NCBI GenBank assembly: GCA_049322515.1
Contig: JBMOQW010000031.1
Span: 127,754-191,753 of the forward strand
Direction of reading: 5' to 3'
DNA from: Parasulfuritortus sp049322515
Lineage (GTDB): Bacteria > Pseudomonadota > Gammaproteobacteria > Burkholderiales > Thiobacillaceae
Length of the DNA stretch: 64,000 nt
Under the pieces are notes generated by a model. The model searched no databases. It was not told the origin of the DNA and saw nothing but the letters and a program-made list of their open reading frames with translations. The position numbers and the translations under genes are program-made. How positions within the stretch are numbered: position 1 is the first letter of the stretch; the number at the start of each line of letters is the position of its first letter. Positions 26,781 through 36,003 of the stretch are shown here, piece after piece.

Positions 26781-27588
26781 CGGCGAAATAGGCTTCGGCA
26801 CGTTTGAAGAAGGTGTAGCTCAGGGGCAGCAGAACCGCGACGAGAATCATGCCTGGGGCCAGGGTCATCAAATCCGGGGTCTGGCCTCTCAACAGAGCAG
26901 ACTGCATGCCGTCAATGATGCCGGTCATCGGGTTCAGGGTGTAGATCGTGTAAAGCAACTCACTCCATTCACCGGCTGATTGCCTTTCAAGGAGGGCGGT
27001 CTTCACCAGGGAGAGGGGATACATGACCGGAGTCAGGTACATCAGCATCGATAGCAGCAAGGGGATGCCCTGCGACATGTCCCGTGCGTAGACGTTGAGG
27101 GCGGCGCCGGCCAGGCTGATGCTGAGCGCGGCGAGCATGGTGTAGATCAGCAGCGGGATGACCCACAGGGCATGCCAGGTGGGCGCCCATTGGTACCACA
27201 GCATGAGCAGGCCCAGGATAAACAGGCCGACTGACAGTTCCAGCAATTTGGTCATCAGGCTGGCGATGGGGAACACTTCGCGGGGGAAGTAGATTTTCTT
27301 GATCAGGTTGGCGTGGTTGACCACGCTGCCCACGCCTTCACTGGCGGAATCCTGGAAATAGACCCAAGGCACCATGGCGCAGTAGGTGAGCAGGGCATAG
27401 GGAACTTCGCCGCTATCGATGCCGATGAAGCTGCGCACGACCATGAAGATGGCGACCAGCATCAGCGGCCGGAGAATCGCCCAGGCGATGCCGAGGTAAC
27501 TTTGCTTGTACCGTAGGGTGATGTTCTTCCAGGTCAGGACCAGCAGGAGTTCCCTGAAGTCGTACAGTTGTTTCGCGATGGCAATCAT
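26770..27588 (-). CDS. wzm: Wzm-like ABC-2 type polysaccharide export permease
   Basis: A 272-residue integral membrane protein starting at MIAIAKQLYDFRELLLVLTW. It contains KNITLRYKQSYLGIAWAILR, the N-terminal amphipathic and loop signature of Wzm/TagG/RfbA permeases, followed by about six membrane segments (LMLVAIFMVVRSFIG, LLIYTMLAALSISLAGAALN, PLLLSMLMYLTPVMYP and others). It forms the membrane channel for export of lipid-linked polysaccharide. It is the only permease in the window but lies between two Wzt-type ATPase genes. An upstream in-frame extension of 35 residues is not used. Confidence 0.9.
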   Translation of the reverse strand: MIAIAKQLYDFRELLLVLTWKNITLRYKQSYLGIAWAILRPLMLVAIFMVVRSFIGIDSGEVPYALLTYCAMVPWVYFQDSASEGVGSVVNHANLIKKIYFPREVFPIASLMTKLLELSVGLFILGLLMLWYQWAPTWHALWVIPLLIYTMLAALSISLAGAALNVYARDMSQGIPLLLSMLMYLTPVMYPLSLVKTALLERQSAGEWSELLYTIYTLNPMTGIIDGMQSALLRGQTPDLMTLAPGMILVAVLLPLSYTFFKRAEAYFADVI

Positions 27589-28121
27589 GTCGTATTCAAG
27601 TTGGTGTCTGCATTCATTGTTACCGCGCCAAGGGCACACGCGCCGGTGAACGGGGGCAGTGCGTGCTTCGCGGTGAGTGACCAAAACATACATCGGGCAT
27701 CAAGTGGTCCCCTTTCAGGCCTGGGCCATCGAGGAACCTGAGATTGGATGTTATCGGTATGTTTAAGCCTGCGTCCTGAGCCTCGGCTTCTGATGGCGGG
27801 CATCGAGCCGGATTCGGGCAGGCCCGCAATGGGCAGGGCCTGGTACTTAGTTGTCGTTATGGGTGAGTGAATCCCGTGCGGTCTGAGTTCATGCCCGGTA
27901 TTACCAGGCTCGAAGTATAACCACGTTCCCTTTCGTCTTGGCGTACCGGTCAACGTGTACCTGGGGCGAATGCGCGTGGGGATCAGATTTAATCTTCGAT
28001 GTTTCGCTGCTTGTGAAGATCGGAGCCCCATAAAAACAACGGCCTGGATGGCCGTCAGCGCGACAGTTCGCTGCGCTTGTCATGGCGCCATCGCGGGAAT
28101 GACGGGGTTTTCGAGTTGAGG
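27589..28121. other. Intergenic region between Wzt copy 2 and Wzm, no gene seen
   Basis: These 533 nt separate the second Wzt gene from the Wzm permease. No reading frame here resembles a known family. The region contains a degraded copy of the short GGGAAT repeat near 28092-28110. Because two Wzt-type ATPases would normally each pair with a permease, this gap is a plausible site of lost or rearranged DNA. It could also hold the promoter for the wzm-wzt pair. I found no clear -35/-10. Confidence 0.5.
28092..28110. repeat. Degraded short intergenic repeat
   Basis: CGCGGGAATGACGGGGTT matches one arm of the GGATTCCCGC...GCGGGAATGACG-type element that is better preserved at 15253-15280. The other arm is not clearly present. 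Confidence 0.35.
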
Positions 28122-29399
28122 TCACGGGGCGGCACCTGATCCGGTGTCGATCGCCCATTGGACAGGCAGGTCCACCACGGCATAGAGCGACATGCGCGTA
28201 CGGGTCTGCTCATTGGTCACGACATGGATATGCGTGACGTTTTCCGCGTACCAGACGCCCCGGCCGTATTGGTCGATGACGCCGACCCGGATGCCATACA
28301 GTCCAGGGAGCAGGGGAACGTCGGGTATCACGCAGTCCACGTGGGTGATGCCGGGGGCGAGATTGACCTCGATATTCGAGGCGGCAGTATTGAAGGTCGA
28401 GATCTGGAAAAAATCGAGGGTATGAAAACCGATATGGATGTCGACCTCCGGGAACGCGGCTTCGCAATGCAGGGTGAGCCGGATCCGCAGGCTGTCGTGC
28501 AGCGTGATCTTGTCGGTGGGCGTGCCGGACTCGACCGATAGCAGCTCGATCTTGTCCAGCTCGACCCCGCCGCCGGACACCTCGACCTTTGTTTTTGGCA
28601 GGCTCGCCAGCCGCATGTTTTCCGTGTAGTCGAAATACTGGTTGGTGACGATGTTGGCGGGGCCATCGGCCAGCACCTGGCCATGGGCGAGCAGGATCAT
28701 GCGCTTACAGACCCGTTCGAGCTGGCGGATGTTGTGTCCGACGATCAGCACCGTGCGGCCCTCGCGCTTGATCAGCGATTCGACTCGCTCCAGACACTTG
28801 CGCTGGAAATTGAGGTCGCCCACCGCCAGCACTTCGTCGACGATCAGGATTTCGCTTTCGATCGTGGTGGCGATCGAAAAGCCGAGCCGGACCTGCATGC
28901 CCGAGCTGTAGCGCTTGATGGGCGTGTCGATGAAAGGCTCCAACTCGGAAAAGGCGATGATTTCATCCAGCTTGGCGTCGATTTCCTTCCGGGTCAGGCC
29001 GAGGATGGTGGCATTGAGGTAGATGTTTTCCCGGCCGGTCATTTCCCCCACCAAGCCGGCGCCGACCTCGATCAGGGGCGCTACGCGGCCCCGCACCGTC
29101 ACCGTGCCGCTGGTCGGCGTGGTGATCCTGCAGATGTGTTTCAGCAGGGTGCTTTTGCCGGCACCGTTATGGCCGATGATGCCGACCACTTCGCCCCGGC
29201 GAATCTCGAAATTGATGTCGTCGAGGGCCTTGTAGCGTGCACGGCTCGGGACGGCGCGCCCGGTCAGCCGGCCGGCCAGCGCACGCAGGCCTTCCAGGGC
29301 GCCCAGGCGATATTCCTTGGTGAGATGCTTGACCTCGATGACGGGCAAGTCTGGGTCTTGCGCGTTCAGTGCAGGCGCTGCAAGGCTGGTCAGAGGCAT
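28122..29399 (-). CDS. wzt: Wzt-like ABC transporter ATPase with C-terminal glycan-binding domain (copy 2)
   Basis: A protein of about 425 residues starting at MPLTSLAAPALNAQDPDLPV. The ATPase half is nearly the same as copy 1: VEVKHLTKEYRLGALEGL, GHNGAGKSTLLKHICRIT, EVGAGLVGEMTGRENIYLNA, YSSGMQVRLGFS and ILIVDEVLAVGDLNFQRK. The C-terminal domain of about 160 residues is different in sequence (VDIHIGFHTLDFFQISTF, LPGLYGIRVGVIDQYGRGVW) but has the same predicted beta-sandwich character. It stands alone, with no permease next to it. Its separation from wzm-wzt1 by a 533-nt gap suggests it arose by duplication of the ATPase half joined to a different glycan-recognition domain. Confidence 0.88.
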   Translation of the reverse strand: MPLTSLAAPALNAQDPDLPVIEVKHLTKEYRLGALEGLRALAGRLTGRAVPSRARYKALDDINFEIRRGEVVGIIGHNGAGKSTLLKHICRITTPTSGTVTVRGRVAPLIEVGAGLVGEMTGRENIYLNATILGLTRKEIDAKLDEIIAFSELEPFIDTPIKRYSSGMQVRLGFSIATTIESEILIVDEVLAVGDLNFQRKCLERVESLIKREGRTVLIVGHNIRQLERVCKRMILLAHGQVLADGPANIVTNQYFDYTENMRLASLPKTKVEVSGGGVELDKIELLSVESGTPTDKITLHDSLRIRLTLHCEAAFPEVDIHIGFHTLDFFQISTFNTAASNIEVNLAPGITHVDCVIPDVPLLPGLYGIRVGVIDQYGRGVWYAENVTHIHVVTNEQTRTRMSLYAVVDLPVQWAIDTGSGAAP

Positions 29400-29535
29400 T
29401 GTGATGTCATGGACTGGCTGGATGGGTAAGCAGGACTCGTTGAGCCCCCAAGGAATAGTCGAGAGTATAGGGCATCTCGACAAGGCCTCGTTTCGTCGTG
29501 CACGCGAGGCAGGCTCCCTGGAAAATCAAGGTACT

Positions 29536-29556
29536 AGATTCCCGTCTTCGCGTGAA
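29536..29556. repeat. Degraded short intergenic repeat
   Basis: GATTCCCGTCTTCGCGTGAAT is an imperfect inverted repeat (ATTC...GAAT). It belongs to the same ATTCCC/GGGAAT family as the element at 15253-15280. It lies in the gap between the beta-propeller-like gene and Wzt copy 2. Confidence 0.35.
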
Positions 29557-29661
29557 TGAAGGGGTATCCGAGGTGATCTTCGCTCGTTTTGGCGAAACTC
29601 ACTGTGTTCGTTTGCCCGCCTTTGAAGAAAGCAGGTTCGTCGAGCCTGACTGAGGAGGCAC

Positions 29662-30663
29662 TCAGCCCGACCCTGGGGTGGGCAAGAGGGTATAGATCGC
29701 GTCGATCATGGGTTGCGGAATGCGGTAATCCCCGACGATTCTTCGCAGTTTGAAATCGATGGCCAGGACCGAGCTTTCTTCCACCCGCTTGCCCATGGCC
29801 AGGAGTTTTTTCGCCCACCTGAGCTTGTCGGTTTGGCGCGTGCGGCGCAGCTTGGAAAAGCCGACATAGAGGATGTCGCCATCGATGTGCAGGCCCCGGC
29901 ACCAGCCGCGCAGGCCGCCAAAGCCCTTGAGCGTGGAGAGGTCGAAGGTTTCCAGGACGGCCTGGGTTTTCGGGTCGGCGACGACGACACAGCCGTCGAC
30001 GGTGGTGAACAGGATTTTGTCGTCGACGACGATGCCGTCATGGACGCTCATGGGGCGCTTGCTGCCACTGATGTCGATGCGTGTGCGCATGTCACTGATC
30101 TGCACGGCATCTTCCTGCCGGCATCGGGTCACCCAGGGTTCGTCGCCAATCCAGAACACGTAGTTGGGATGGCAGTCATGGGGCCGGGTGGAATATTCCT
30201 GGCGGTAGTCGATCGCTTCAGAGAATCGATGCCAGGTCGGTTTACCCTCGGCATTGATGTATTCCAGGATGCGGCCTGTGTCCTTGTCGAGCACGACGAC
30301 CATGTCCAAGCCGGTGGAGGTGACGTACAGCTTGTCGCCTCGCTGGGCCACCGAGTGGATGTTGTGGAAACAGGGGTGTGAGAAGGTCTTTTCCAGCACC
30401 AGGCTGGGGTAGCGGTATTTTCGGATTTCGGTGTCGGTCGGTAGCCAGAGGATGTCGCCTTCCACCGTGCCGACGGTGAATTCCAGGTTGGGATGCTCGG
30501 CGGGGAAATTTTCATTGCCCTGGTCGACCGCGAGCAGGACCTCGAACCGCCCACTGTCGAGGTCGAGTTTCAGAAGCTTGGCACATTCGTAATACTTGCC
30601 TTCGCCCAGTTCGTAGCCATTCGCTCGCAGTGAGCCGCCGGTAATCAACAGTGTTTTGCTCAT
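29662..30663 (-). CDS. Predicted beta-propeller-like protein of unknown function
   Basis: A 333-residue protein without a signal peptide. Its sequence has repeating beta-rich blades such as EGDILWLPTDTEIRKYRYPS, RGDKLYVTSTGLDMVVVLDK, VVDDKILFTTVDGCVVVADP and IDGDILYVGFSKLRRTRQTD, which suggests a beta-propeller (a TIGR03032/DUF4915-type relationship is possible but not certain). An HDCHPNYVFWIGDEPWVTRC motif is distinctive. Its start has a GGAAAAG ribosome-binding site. It sits between Wzx and Wzt copy 2. Its role may be in assembly or regulation of the polysaccharide, but nothing is established. Confidence 0.6.
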   Translation of the reverse strand: MSKTLLITGGSLRANGYELGEGKYYECAKLLKLDLDSGRFEVLLAVDQGNENFPAEHPNLEFTVGTVEGDILWLPTDTEIRKYRYPSLVLEKTFSHPCFHNIHSVAQRGDKLYVTSTGLDMVVVLDKDTGRILEYINAEGKPTWHRFSEAIDYRQEYSTRPHDCHPNYVFWIGDEPWVTRCRQEDAVQISDMRTRIDISGSKRPMSVHDGIVVDDKILFTTVDGCVVVADPKTQAVLETFDLSTLKGFGGLRGWCRGLHIDGDILYVGFSKLRRTRQTDKLRWAKKLLAMGKRVEESSVLAIDFKLRRIVGDYRIPQPMIDAIYTLLPTPGSG

Positions 30664-30865
30664 GGTTCTTTTCCGGTGTTGGAGTCATGTATCCCTGAAA
30701 CAAGCAGCCCGAGCTGGGGCGGCGGCGCTCGACGATCTTGAGAAGCGAGCCGCGTGACCTGCACGCCCGGCCTCGCTGGGAAGGGGGTACGGTTTGCAAG
30801 CGTCCCAAGTCGTGTTGTTGTTCTTATTGGCCGGTCCTGGCGACAGGCCATCCAACGATGCAGCA

Positions 30866-32299
30866 TCACGAACGGCGCTGTCGGTGAAGAAACCGCAGGG
30901 CTTCGTCGCGCATCGGATTGGTTGTCGTGATCACGGTAGCGATCCAGCCTGCCAGGGCCGCGAGTGCGGCCAGAAGGATCATCGCGGACGGTGCCTCGAC
31001 CGGCGCCCAGAGTATAACCATGATGGGACCGATGATGCTGCCGAGGCTGGTTAAAAGCGTGTGACGGAGGATGGGTCCGAGCCCGGGCTTGCCCAAGGGG
31101 ACGAGGCAGCGCAAGGTATGGAAGCGCATGGTGGTGCCCAGCACGCTGGCCAACGCATATCCCCAGGCGACGGCTTCCAGGCTGTGCAGGGCGCCCAGGA
31201 CCAGCACCGCCAGCTTCAGCGCCAGTATGCGTGTATCGAGCAACATCAGCGCCTTGACATGGCCATGGGCCGTCATGAACGGCCGGATCTGGCTCTCCAG
31301 GGCACTGGCCATGCCTACCAGACTGAGGATGGCCAGCAGGTGGGCCGCCGGCGTCCACTGCGGGCCGTAGAGCAGCAGGATGATCGGCTGGGACAGGACG
31401 GCCACCCAGGCATACAAGGGAATGGCGATCATGGCGATCAGGGTGGTGGAATGGAAAAATCCATCGCTTGAGTCGATGCCTTGCCGATGCTGTTGGGCAT
31501 GGTGAGATAGGCTGACCGCGTTCACGGCCTTGAGCAGGACGGTGGTGAAGGTGCTGGTGAGGCCATGGGCGCGATTGAAGAAGGCGACTGCTTCCATGCC
31601 CATCATGCGACCGAGCACCAGGTCGCTGGCGGACTGGTTGGCGTAAGTGAGCAGCGAGGAGCCGGAGACATACCCGGAAAAGCGCAGCACATGTCGCCAT
31701 TCCTTCAATGCGGGCAGCCAGGGTAGGCCGGGGGCTCTGAAATACATGACGGCCAAGGAACTGGCGCAGATGCCTGCCAACGAGGCCCAGGCCAGGCTGA
31801 GGAAGCCCTGGCCCTGCCAGGCCAGGTAAATGCCGGTGCTGCTTTGCACCAAGGCGGAAAAGATCTCGACCAAGGCGATTTCCTTGAATCGCATGCCGCG
31901 CGTCATCATCGACATCGAGGTGGCGCCGATCGGCACCACCAGGAAGGTGAGGGCGATCACGTACAAGGCCATCGTCACGCGCGGTTCGCGGTAGAACTGC
32001 CCGGCGCTCTCGGCCAGCAAGGCGACGATGAGTCCGCAGGCGAAGGACACCAGGAATGAAAGGCCGAGTGCGGTGCGGAAGCGCGCGGGCGTGAGGTCGG
32101 TCTCCTGGACGATGTAGGCGCCCAGGCCCATTTCACGGAGGGTGCGAAACAGGCTGGCCAGGACAAAGGCGACCGAGAAGATGCCGATTTCCTCCGGGGT
32201 GAGGAGGCGTGCCAGGGCCAGCGAGGCGATGAAGTTGATCGCCAGGGTGGTGTTCGACGAAGCCAGGGCGATCAGCAGATTGCCGCGCAGGCTGGACAA
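30866..32299 (-). CDS. wzx: Wzx-type lipopolysaccharide/O-unit flippase
   Basis: A 477-residue membrane protein of the MVF/MATE-like polysaccharide flippase superfamily. It starts at TTG 32299, with a GAAGG 9 nt upstream, and reads MSSLRGNLLIALASSNTTLA. The family signature FIASLALARLLTPEEIGIFS occurs near the N-terminus, followed by about twelve to fourteen membrane helices. It would move an undecaprenyl-linked repeat unit across the inner membrane. The presence of both a Wzx and a Wzm/Wzt system in one locus implies two different export routes or two polymers. Confidence 0.9.
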   Translation of the reverse strand: MSSLRGNLLIALASSNTTLAINFIASLALARLLTPEEIGIFSVAFVLASLFRTLREMGLGAYIVQETDLTPARFRTALGLSFLVSFACGLIVALLAESAGQFYREPRVTMALYVIALTFLVVPIGATSMSMMTRGMRFKEIALVEIFSALVQSSTGIYLAWQGQGFLSLAWASLAGICASSLAVMYFRAPGLPWLPALKEWRHVLRFSGYVSGSSLLTYANQSASDLVLGRMMGMEAVAFFNRAHGLTSTFTTVLLKAVNAVSLSHHAQQHRQGIDSSDGFFHSTTLIAMIAIPLYAWVAVLSQPIILLLYGPQWTPAAHLLAILSLVGMASALESQIRPFMTAHGHVKALMLLDTRILALKLAVLVLGALHSLEAVAWGYALASVLGTTMRFHTLRCLVPLGKPGLGPILRHTLLTSLGSIIGPIMVILWAPVEAPSAMILLAALAALAGWIATVITTTNPMRDEALRFLHRQRRS

Positions 32300-32311
32300 G
32301 ATGTTAGGCCT

Positions 32312-33274
32312 TCAGGGACAAAACCGGCAATTGGGACGCTTGGGGTCTTCCCCGACGGTCCCGATCTTGAATTCATCCTCGTTCAGGACGGGGGGTGTGG
32401 GCGCGGTCTCTGAAGGCGCAGACTCGGTTGGTGCAGGCGTCTCGGTCGGAGTGGGCTGGGTTTCGGCGAGGGCGGCGGGTTTCGGGTAGGGCTCCGGGTA
32501 GGGGAGCTTGCCGCCATAGTCCAGGAAGCGTTTCTGCAGCTTTTCCGATTCGGGGATTCGCTTCAATCCTTCAGTGACCTGGGCCAGGGCATCGTCCTTG
32601 TTACCCATGCTGAGCATGGCTTCGGCGAGTGCGATATGCGCGGGTTCGTAGGCAGGGTCCAGTTTCAGCGCCTGGTTGAATGCGGTGATGCCATCAGGGA
32701 GTTTCTTGGCGAGCAAGGCGGCTTTGCCATATTCGACCAGGACCTTTTTGAGGTAAGGCCAGTGCTTGTTCCGGTATTGGGTTGAATTGATGACGAAGCC
32801 ATATTCGTCGAGCATGCGCTCGACGTGGAAGGCCCGTTTTTTCGGGTCGGTTTCGAAGAAGCGCCGGTTCTTGGCGACTTCGCCATAGCAATAGTGATGC
32901 AGGGAGATGGCGCCCTGGGCCATGTTGTAGCTGGGATGGTTCAGGATGGGATGGCCCTTGACTGCGTCGTACCACATGAGGCCGGGCCCCCCGCTGCCCA
33001 AGACCAGCACACACACCGGCTCGAGCATCTGGGCCTCTTGTGCCGATAGCACGTAGAAATTCTTGATGGTTCGTCCGACCAGGGTCATCGGGTCGGTGTT
33101 GATGCGCGGGGAGCCTTTGCCGGCTGCGTGGACGGTCCCCGAGAGGAGTGCCAAGACCAGTGTCATCAGAATCCCGCGGACCGAATGACGACAGAGGGTG
33201 GCGATATCGTGGGTGTCGGGGTATTGCATCGAATCGATGCGATCGGGCTTGGCTGTGCGGATCAAGGGCATCAT
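32312..33274 (-). CDS. Exported TPR-repeat protein
   Basis: A 320-residue protein. A hydrophobic export segment follows a basic stretch (CRHSVRGILMTLVLALLSGT then VHAAG). The start at 33274 overlaps the upstream stop by ATGA; an internal ATG at 33229 would also fit. TPR-like helices occur around residues 175-250 (PDGITAFNQALKLDPAYEPA, HIALAEAMLSMGNKDDALAQ). The C-terminus is rich in Pro, Thr and Glu (ETQPTPTETPAPTES) and ends in CRFCP, a metal- or disulfide-like pair of cysteines. It is a candidate periplasmic scaffold for polymer export or assembly, but no function is established. Confidence 0.7.
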   Translation of the reverse strand: MMPLIRTAKPDRIDSMQYPDTHDIATLCRHSVRGILMTLVLALLSGTVHAAGKGSPRINTDPMTLVGRTIKNFYVLSAQEAQMLEPVCVLVLGSGGPGLMWYDAVKGHPILNHPSYNMAQGAISLHHYCYGEVAKNRRFFETDPKKRAFHVERMLDEYGFVINSTQYRNKHWPYLKKVLVEYGKAALLAKKLPDGITAFNQALKLDPAYEPAHIALAEAMLSMGNKDDALAQVTEGLKRIPESEKLQKRFLDYGGKLPYPEPYPKPAALAETQPTPTETPAPTESAPSETAPTPPVLNEDEFKIGTVGEDPKRPNCRFCP

Positions 33275-34575
33275 GGGCGGGGCAAAAAGGGGATAAGCGC
33301 GTCCAGGCTTCGCTTCAGGGCGCCCCGAGCCTGGTCGAGGGCGCCATCGACCGAATCCCGGCTCGCCTGATAGAGGTCGGGTTGCTCCAGGAGTTCGATC
33401 CAGGTCTTGGCCAGGTCCTCCGCGTGGGCAAGTTCGCGGATGCCGCCAGCGGCCAGCATGGCCTGGTAGACGGGGTAGCTGGGGTAGGTCGGATGCCAGC
33501 CGGGACTGACGCTGACCGGGCGGCCGAAGGACATCGGTTCCAGGATGTTGTGGTCGACGCCGACATGGGCCAGGGTCGCGGCGGCATAGAAATCCCTCAA
33601 TTCGCCCATGGTGTCGAGCACCAGGCCATCGGTGTCCGGGGGCAGGGGGGCATCCTCGATCCTGGATCGGAAGCGCAGGCGGAGCTGGTGTCGCTCGGCC
33701 AGGGCTTCGATCTTGCGCAGGTTGTCGGGGTATTCGGGGTGTCTGGGCGCGTGGATGAGCAGGGCGTCTGGGTGGCGGGCCCTGAGCCGGGCGAAGGCGT
33801 CGAAGACCCGTTCCATCTCGTCGTGGTCGGTGACACAGCCGGCGACCAGGATCGGCCGGTGTGCTTCAAGCAAGGCCTTGAGCAGGTTTGGACTGCGGGC
33901 TTGATCGGGTGTCCAGGCCTGGCGGTCGAGCGCGTCGAATTTGAGGTTGCCGGTGACCTGCAAGCGGGCGCGGCCCAGCCCGGCCGTGACCAATGTGTCG
34001 GCCACGGTCTGGTTTTGCACGCAGGCGAAATCGAAGGCGCTGAGGTAGTCGTGGGCGAACAGGCTGTGTTCGATGCGATCCATGGTGCAGCGGGGCGTGT
34101 AGCCATACAGCCAGGCATTGACCAGGAGAACGCGGGCCCCTGCGCGCTTGGCAGCACGCACGAAGGCATAGGAGAAGCGGCACGGTCCTTCCGAGGGCCA
34201 GGCCGGGATTTCCGCGAGCATGAGCAGGGCCGGCGGTTGCCGGCGGGCCAGGTGGCGCGCGTCCCGGCTATGGCCACGGGTGATAAATACCTGGGCCTGG
34301 GGGTATTTGGCCAGGTAGGCGTCGCGATAGTGTGCATGCTCGGTGATCAAGACCCAGGCCAGCCCGGGCAGACGTTCGCGCAGGTGCCGGAGCAGGGGCT
34401 CGATGGCGTTCAGTTCGCCGATGGTCGAGACATACAGCCAGAGGGCACCGGGGCCGGGGCTGGCGGCAATCGGCTCCGGCAGCTTGCGGGCCGGGTTGCC
34501 CTTCAAGTCGCTTAGCCATTCCAAAGTTCGGAAGGCGGCCCAGCGCAGGGGCTCGGGGAGCCAGCGGACATTCAT
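33271..34575 (-). CDS. Kdo transferase-like glycosyltransferase (GT30 family-like)
   Basis: A 434-residue GT-B protein. LWLYVSTIGELNAIEPLLRH, near residue 45, resembles the acceptor motif of WaaA/KdtA enzymes. In the donor half, PILVAGCVTDHDEMERVFDA and MGELRDFYAAATLAHVGVDH followed by NILEPMSFGRPVSV closely match the KdtA motif GEL...NPLEP..GRPV. It would transfer Kdo from CMP-Kdo, consistent with the kdsD gene immediately upstream. It is not the core lipid A Kdo transferase by position, so it may add Kdo as a linker or component of the exopolysaccharide. Confidence 0.8.
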   Translation of the reverse strand: MNVRWLPEPLRWAAFRTLEWLSDLKGNPARKLPEPIAASPGPGALWLYVSTIGELNAIEPLLRHLRERLPGLAWVLITEHAHYRDAYLAKYPQAQVFITRGHSRDARHLARRQPPALLMLAEIPAWPSEGPCRFSYAFVRAAKRAGARVLLVNAWLYGYTPRCTMDRIEHSLFAHDYLSAFDFACVQNQTVADTLVTAGLGRARLQVTGNLKFDALDRQAWTPDQARSPNLLKALLEAHRPILVAGCVTDHDEMERVFDAFARLRARHPDALLIHAPRHPEYPDNLRKIEALAERHQLRLRFRSRIEDAPLPPDTDGLVLDTMGELRDFYAAATLAHVGVDHNILEPMSFGRPVSVSPGWHPTYPSYPVYQAMLAAGGIRELAHAEDLAKTWIELLEQPDLYQASRDSVDGALDQARGALKRSLDALIPFLPRP

Positions 34576-34609
34576 CTCGGCGCCGAGCCTTGAGGCGATG
34601 GCCCGGACA

Positions 34610-35608
34610 CTACAAGACTCCGGCCCTGAACAGGTCGTGCATGTTGAGCGCGCCGATCAAATGGTTGGCTTCATCGACCACCAGCAAGCCGTTGATCTTG
34701 TGCGCGTCCATGTAATGCACGGCTTCGGCGGCCATCTTGTCCGGCAGGATACGGTGTGGCGAACGGTGCATGACGTCGGCGATGCTGAGGGTGCGGATGT
34801 CCAGGCCCTTTTCCAGGCTGCGGCGCAGGTCGCCGTCGGTGTAGATCCCGATCAGTGTGTCATCGGCATCGACCACCGCGGTCATGCCGAGCCCCTTGCT
34901 GCTCATCTCGTAGAGCGCGGTGACCAGGGGGGCGTCGGCACGTACCTTGGGCAGCCGGTCTTCGCCGTGCATCACGTCGCGCACGCGCACCAGCAGGCGA
35001 CGGCCGAGGGCGCCGCCAGGGTGGGAACGGGCGAAATCCTCAGCCTGGAAGCCGCGAGCTTCAAGCAGGGTCAGCGCCAGCGCGTCGCCCATGGCCAGGG
35101 CGGCCGTGGTGCTGGCACTGGGGGCCAGGCCGAGCGGACAGGCTTCCTCGGCGACGCTGACATCGAGGTGGACATCGGCCTCGGTGGCCAGGGTGGAATT
35201 CGGATTGCCGGTCAGGGCGATCAGCTTGGCGCCAAGGCGCTTGATGGCCGGCAGGATGGTCAGGAGTTCGGCGGTTTCCCCGGAGTTCGACAGGGCCAGG
35301 ACGACATCATCCTGGGTGATCATGCCGAGGTCACCATGGCTGGCCTCGCCGGGATGGACAAAGAACGCCGGCGTGCCGGTGCTGGCGAGGGTCGCTGCGA
35401 GCTTGTTGCCGATGTGGCCGGATTTGCCCATGCCGGTGACCACCGCGCGCCCGGGGGCGGCCTGGATCAGCCGGATGGCCTGGATCAGCGCACCATCGAC
35501 GCGGGGTACCAGGGCCTCGATGGCACGGACTTCGGTTTCCAGGACCCGGCGGGCGACCTGGATCAGGTGGTCTTCACTGGCCGGGGCGGGCAAGGGGGGT
35601 GAGCTCAT
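34610..35608 (-). CDS. kdsD: D-arabinose-5-phosphate isomerase
   Basis: A 332-residue protein of the KpsF/GutQ family. The N-terminal SIS domain includes RAVVTGMGKSGHIGNKLAAT, FFVHPGEASHGDLGMI and ALSNSGETAELL. Two CBS domains follow from about residue 205 (VRDVMHGEDRLPKVRADAPL and TLSIADVMHRSPHRILPDKM). It converts ribulose 5-phosphate to arabinose 5-phosphate, the first step of Kdo synthesis. It is first in the minus-strand block, with a GGAGG before the ATG, and next to the Kdo transferase-like gene. The match supports Kdo as a constituent of the polymer. Confidence 0.93.
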   Translation of the reverse strand: MSSPPLPAPASEDHLIQVARRVLETEVRAIEALVPRVDGALIQAIRLIQAAPGRAVVTGMGKSGHIGNKLAATLASTGTPAFFVHPGEASHGDLGMITQDDVVLALSNSGETAELLTILPAIKRLGAKLIALTGNPNSTLATEADVHLDVSVAEEACPLGLAPSASTTAALAMGDALALTLLEARGFQAEDFARSHPGGALGRRLLVRVRDVMHGEDRLPKVRADAPLVTALYEMSSKGLGMTAVVDADDTLIGIYTDGDLRRSLEKGLDIRTLSIADVMHRSPHRILPDKMAAEAVHYMDAHKINGLLVVDEANHLIGALNMHDLFRAGVL

Positions 35609-36003
35609 GTGCCTCCGTGGTTATTCATGCGTGGACGTGTCTTTAATCGCATATTGGCTGGCGTTCGGCAAGTCTGGCGACCCGGCGCGAAAAAACTTCA
35701 CGATCCCACACGCCCCCGGGGCCTTCCCCGCCCGCAGGGGAAGTCCGATGTGGCAGCGCGTGCGAGGGGCCTGTTCGATCTTCGCTGGGGCGAGACCAGC
35801 TCGGGCCCCTCTCGAGTCAGTTGCGAGTCTGCAAAATTATGAATCCACTGCCTTGTCTTGCTGGGCTCCCCGGTGCAGGGGCGTCACCGGCAGGGGGCCT
35901 CGCATGCCGTCACGGTAGCGGCCTCCGGCGCGGCAAGCTGGCCTGTCCCGATGCGGTTCTATGCTATGGTAGCCGCCTGGCATGGCAGGAGTGTTTAAAG
36001 GGG
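35609..36003. promoter_or_regulatory. Divergent intergenic region between kdsD and the aminotransferase operon
   Basis: These 395 nt must carry promoters for both the minus-strand export block and the plus-strand aminotransferase operon. Visible elements are a hairpin CTTCCCCGCCCGCAGGGGAAG near 35733-35753 and a TATGCT/TATGGT -10-like stretch at 35960-35970 before the aminotransferase. No good -35 was found for either. An in-frame extension of the aminotransferase runs through this region but does not resemble its family. Confidence 0.4.
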
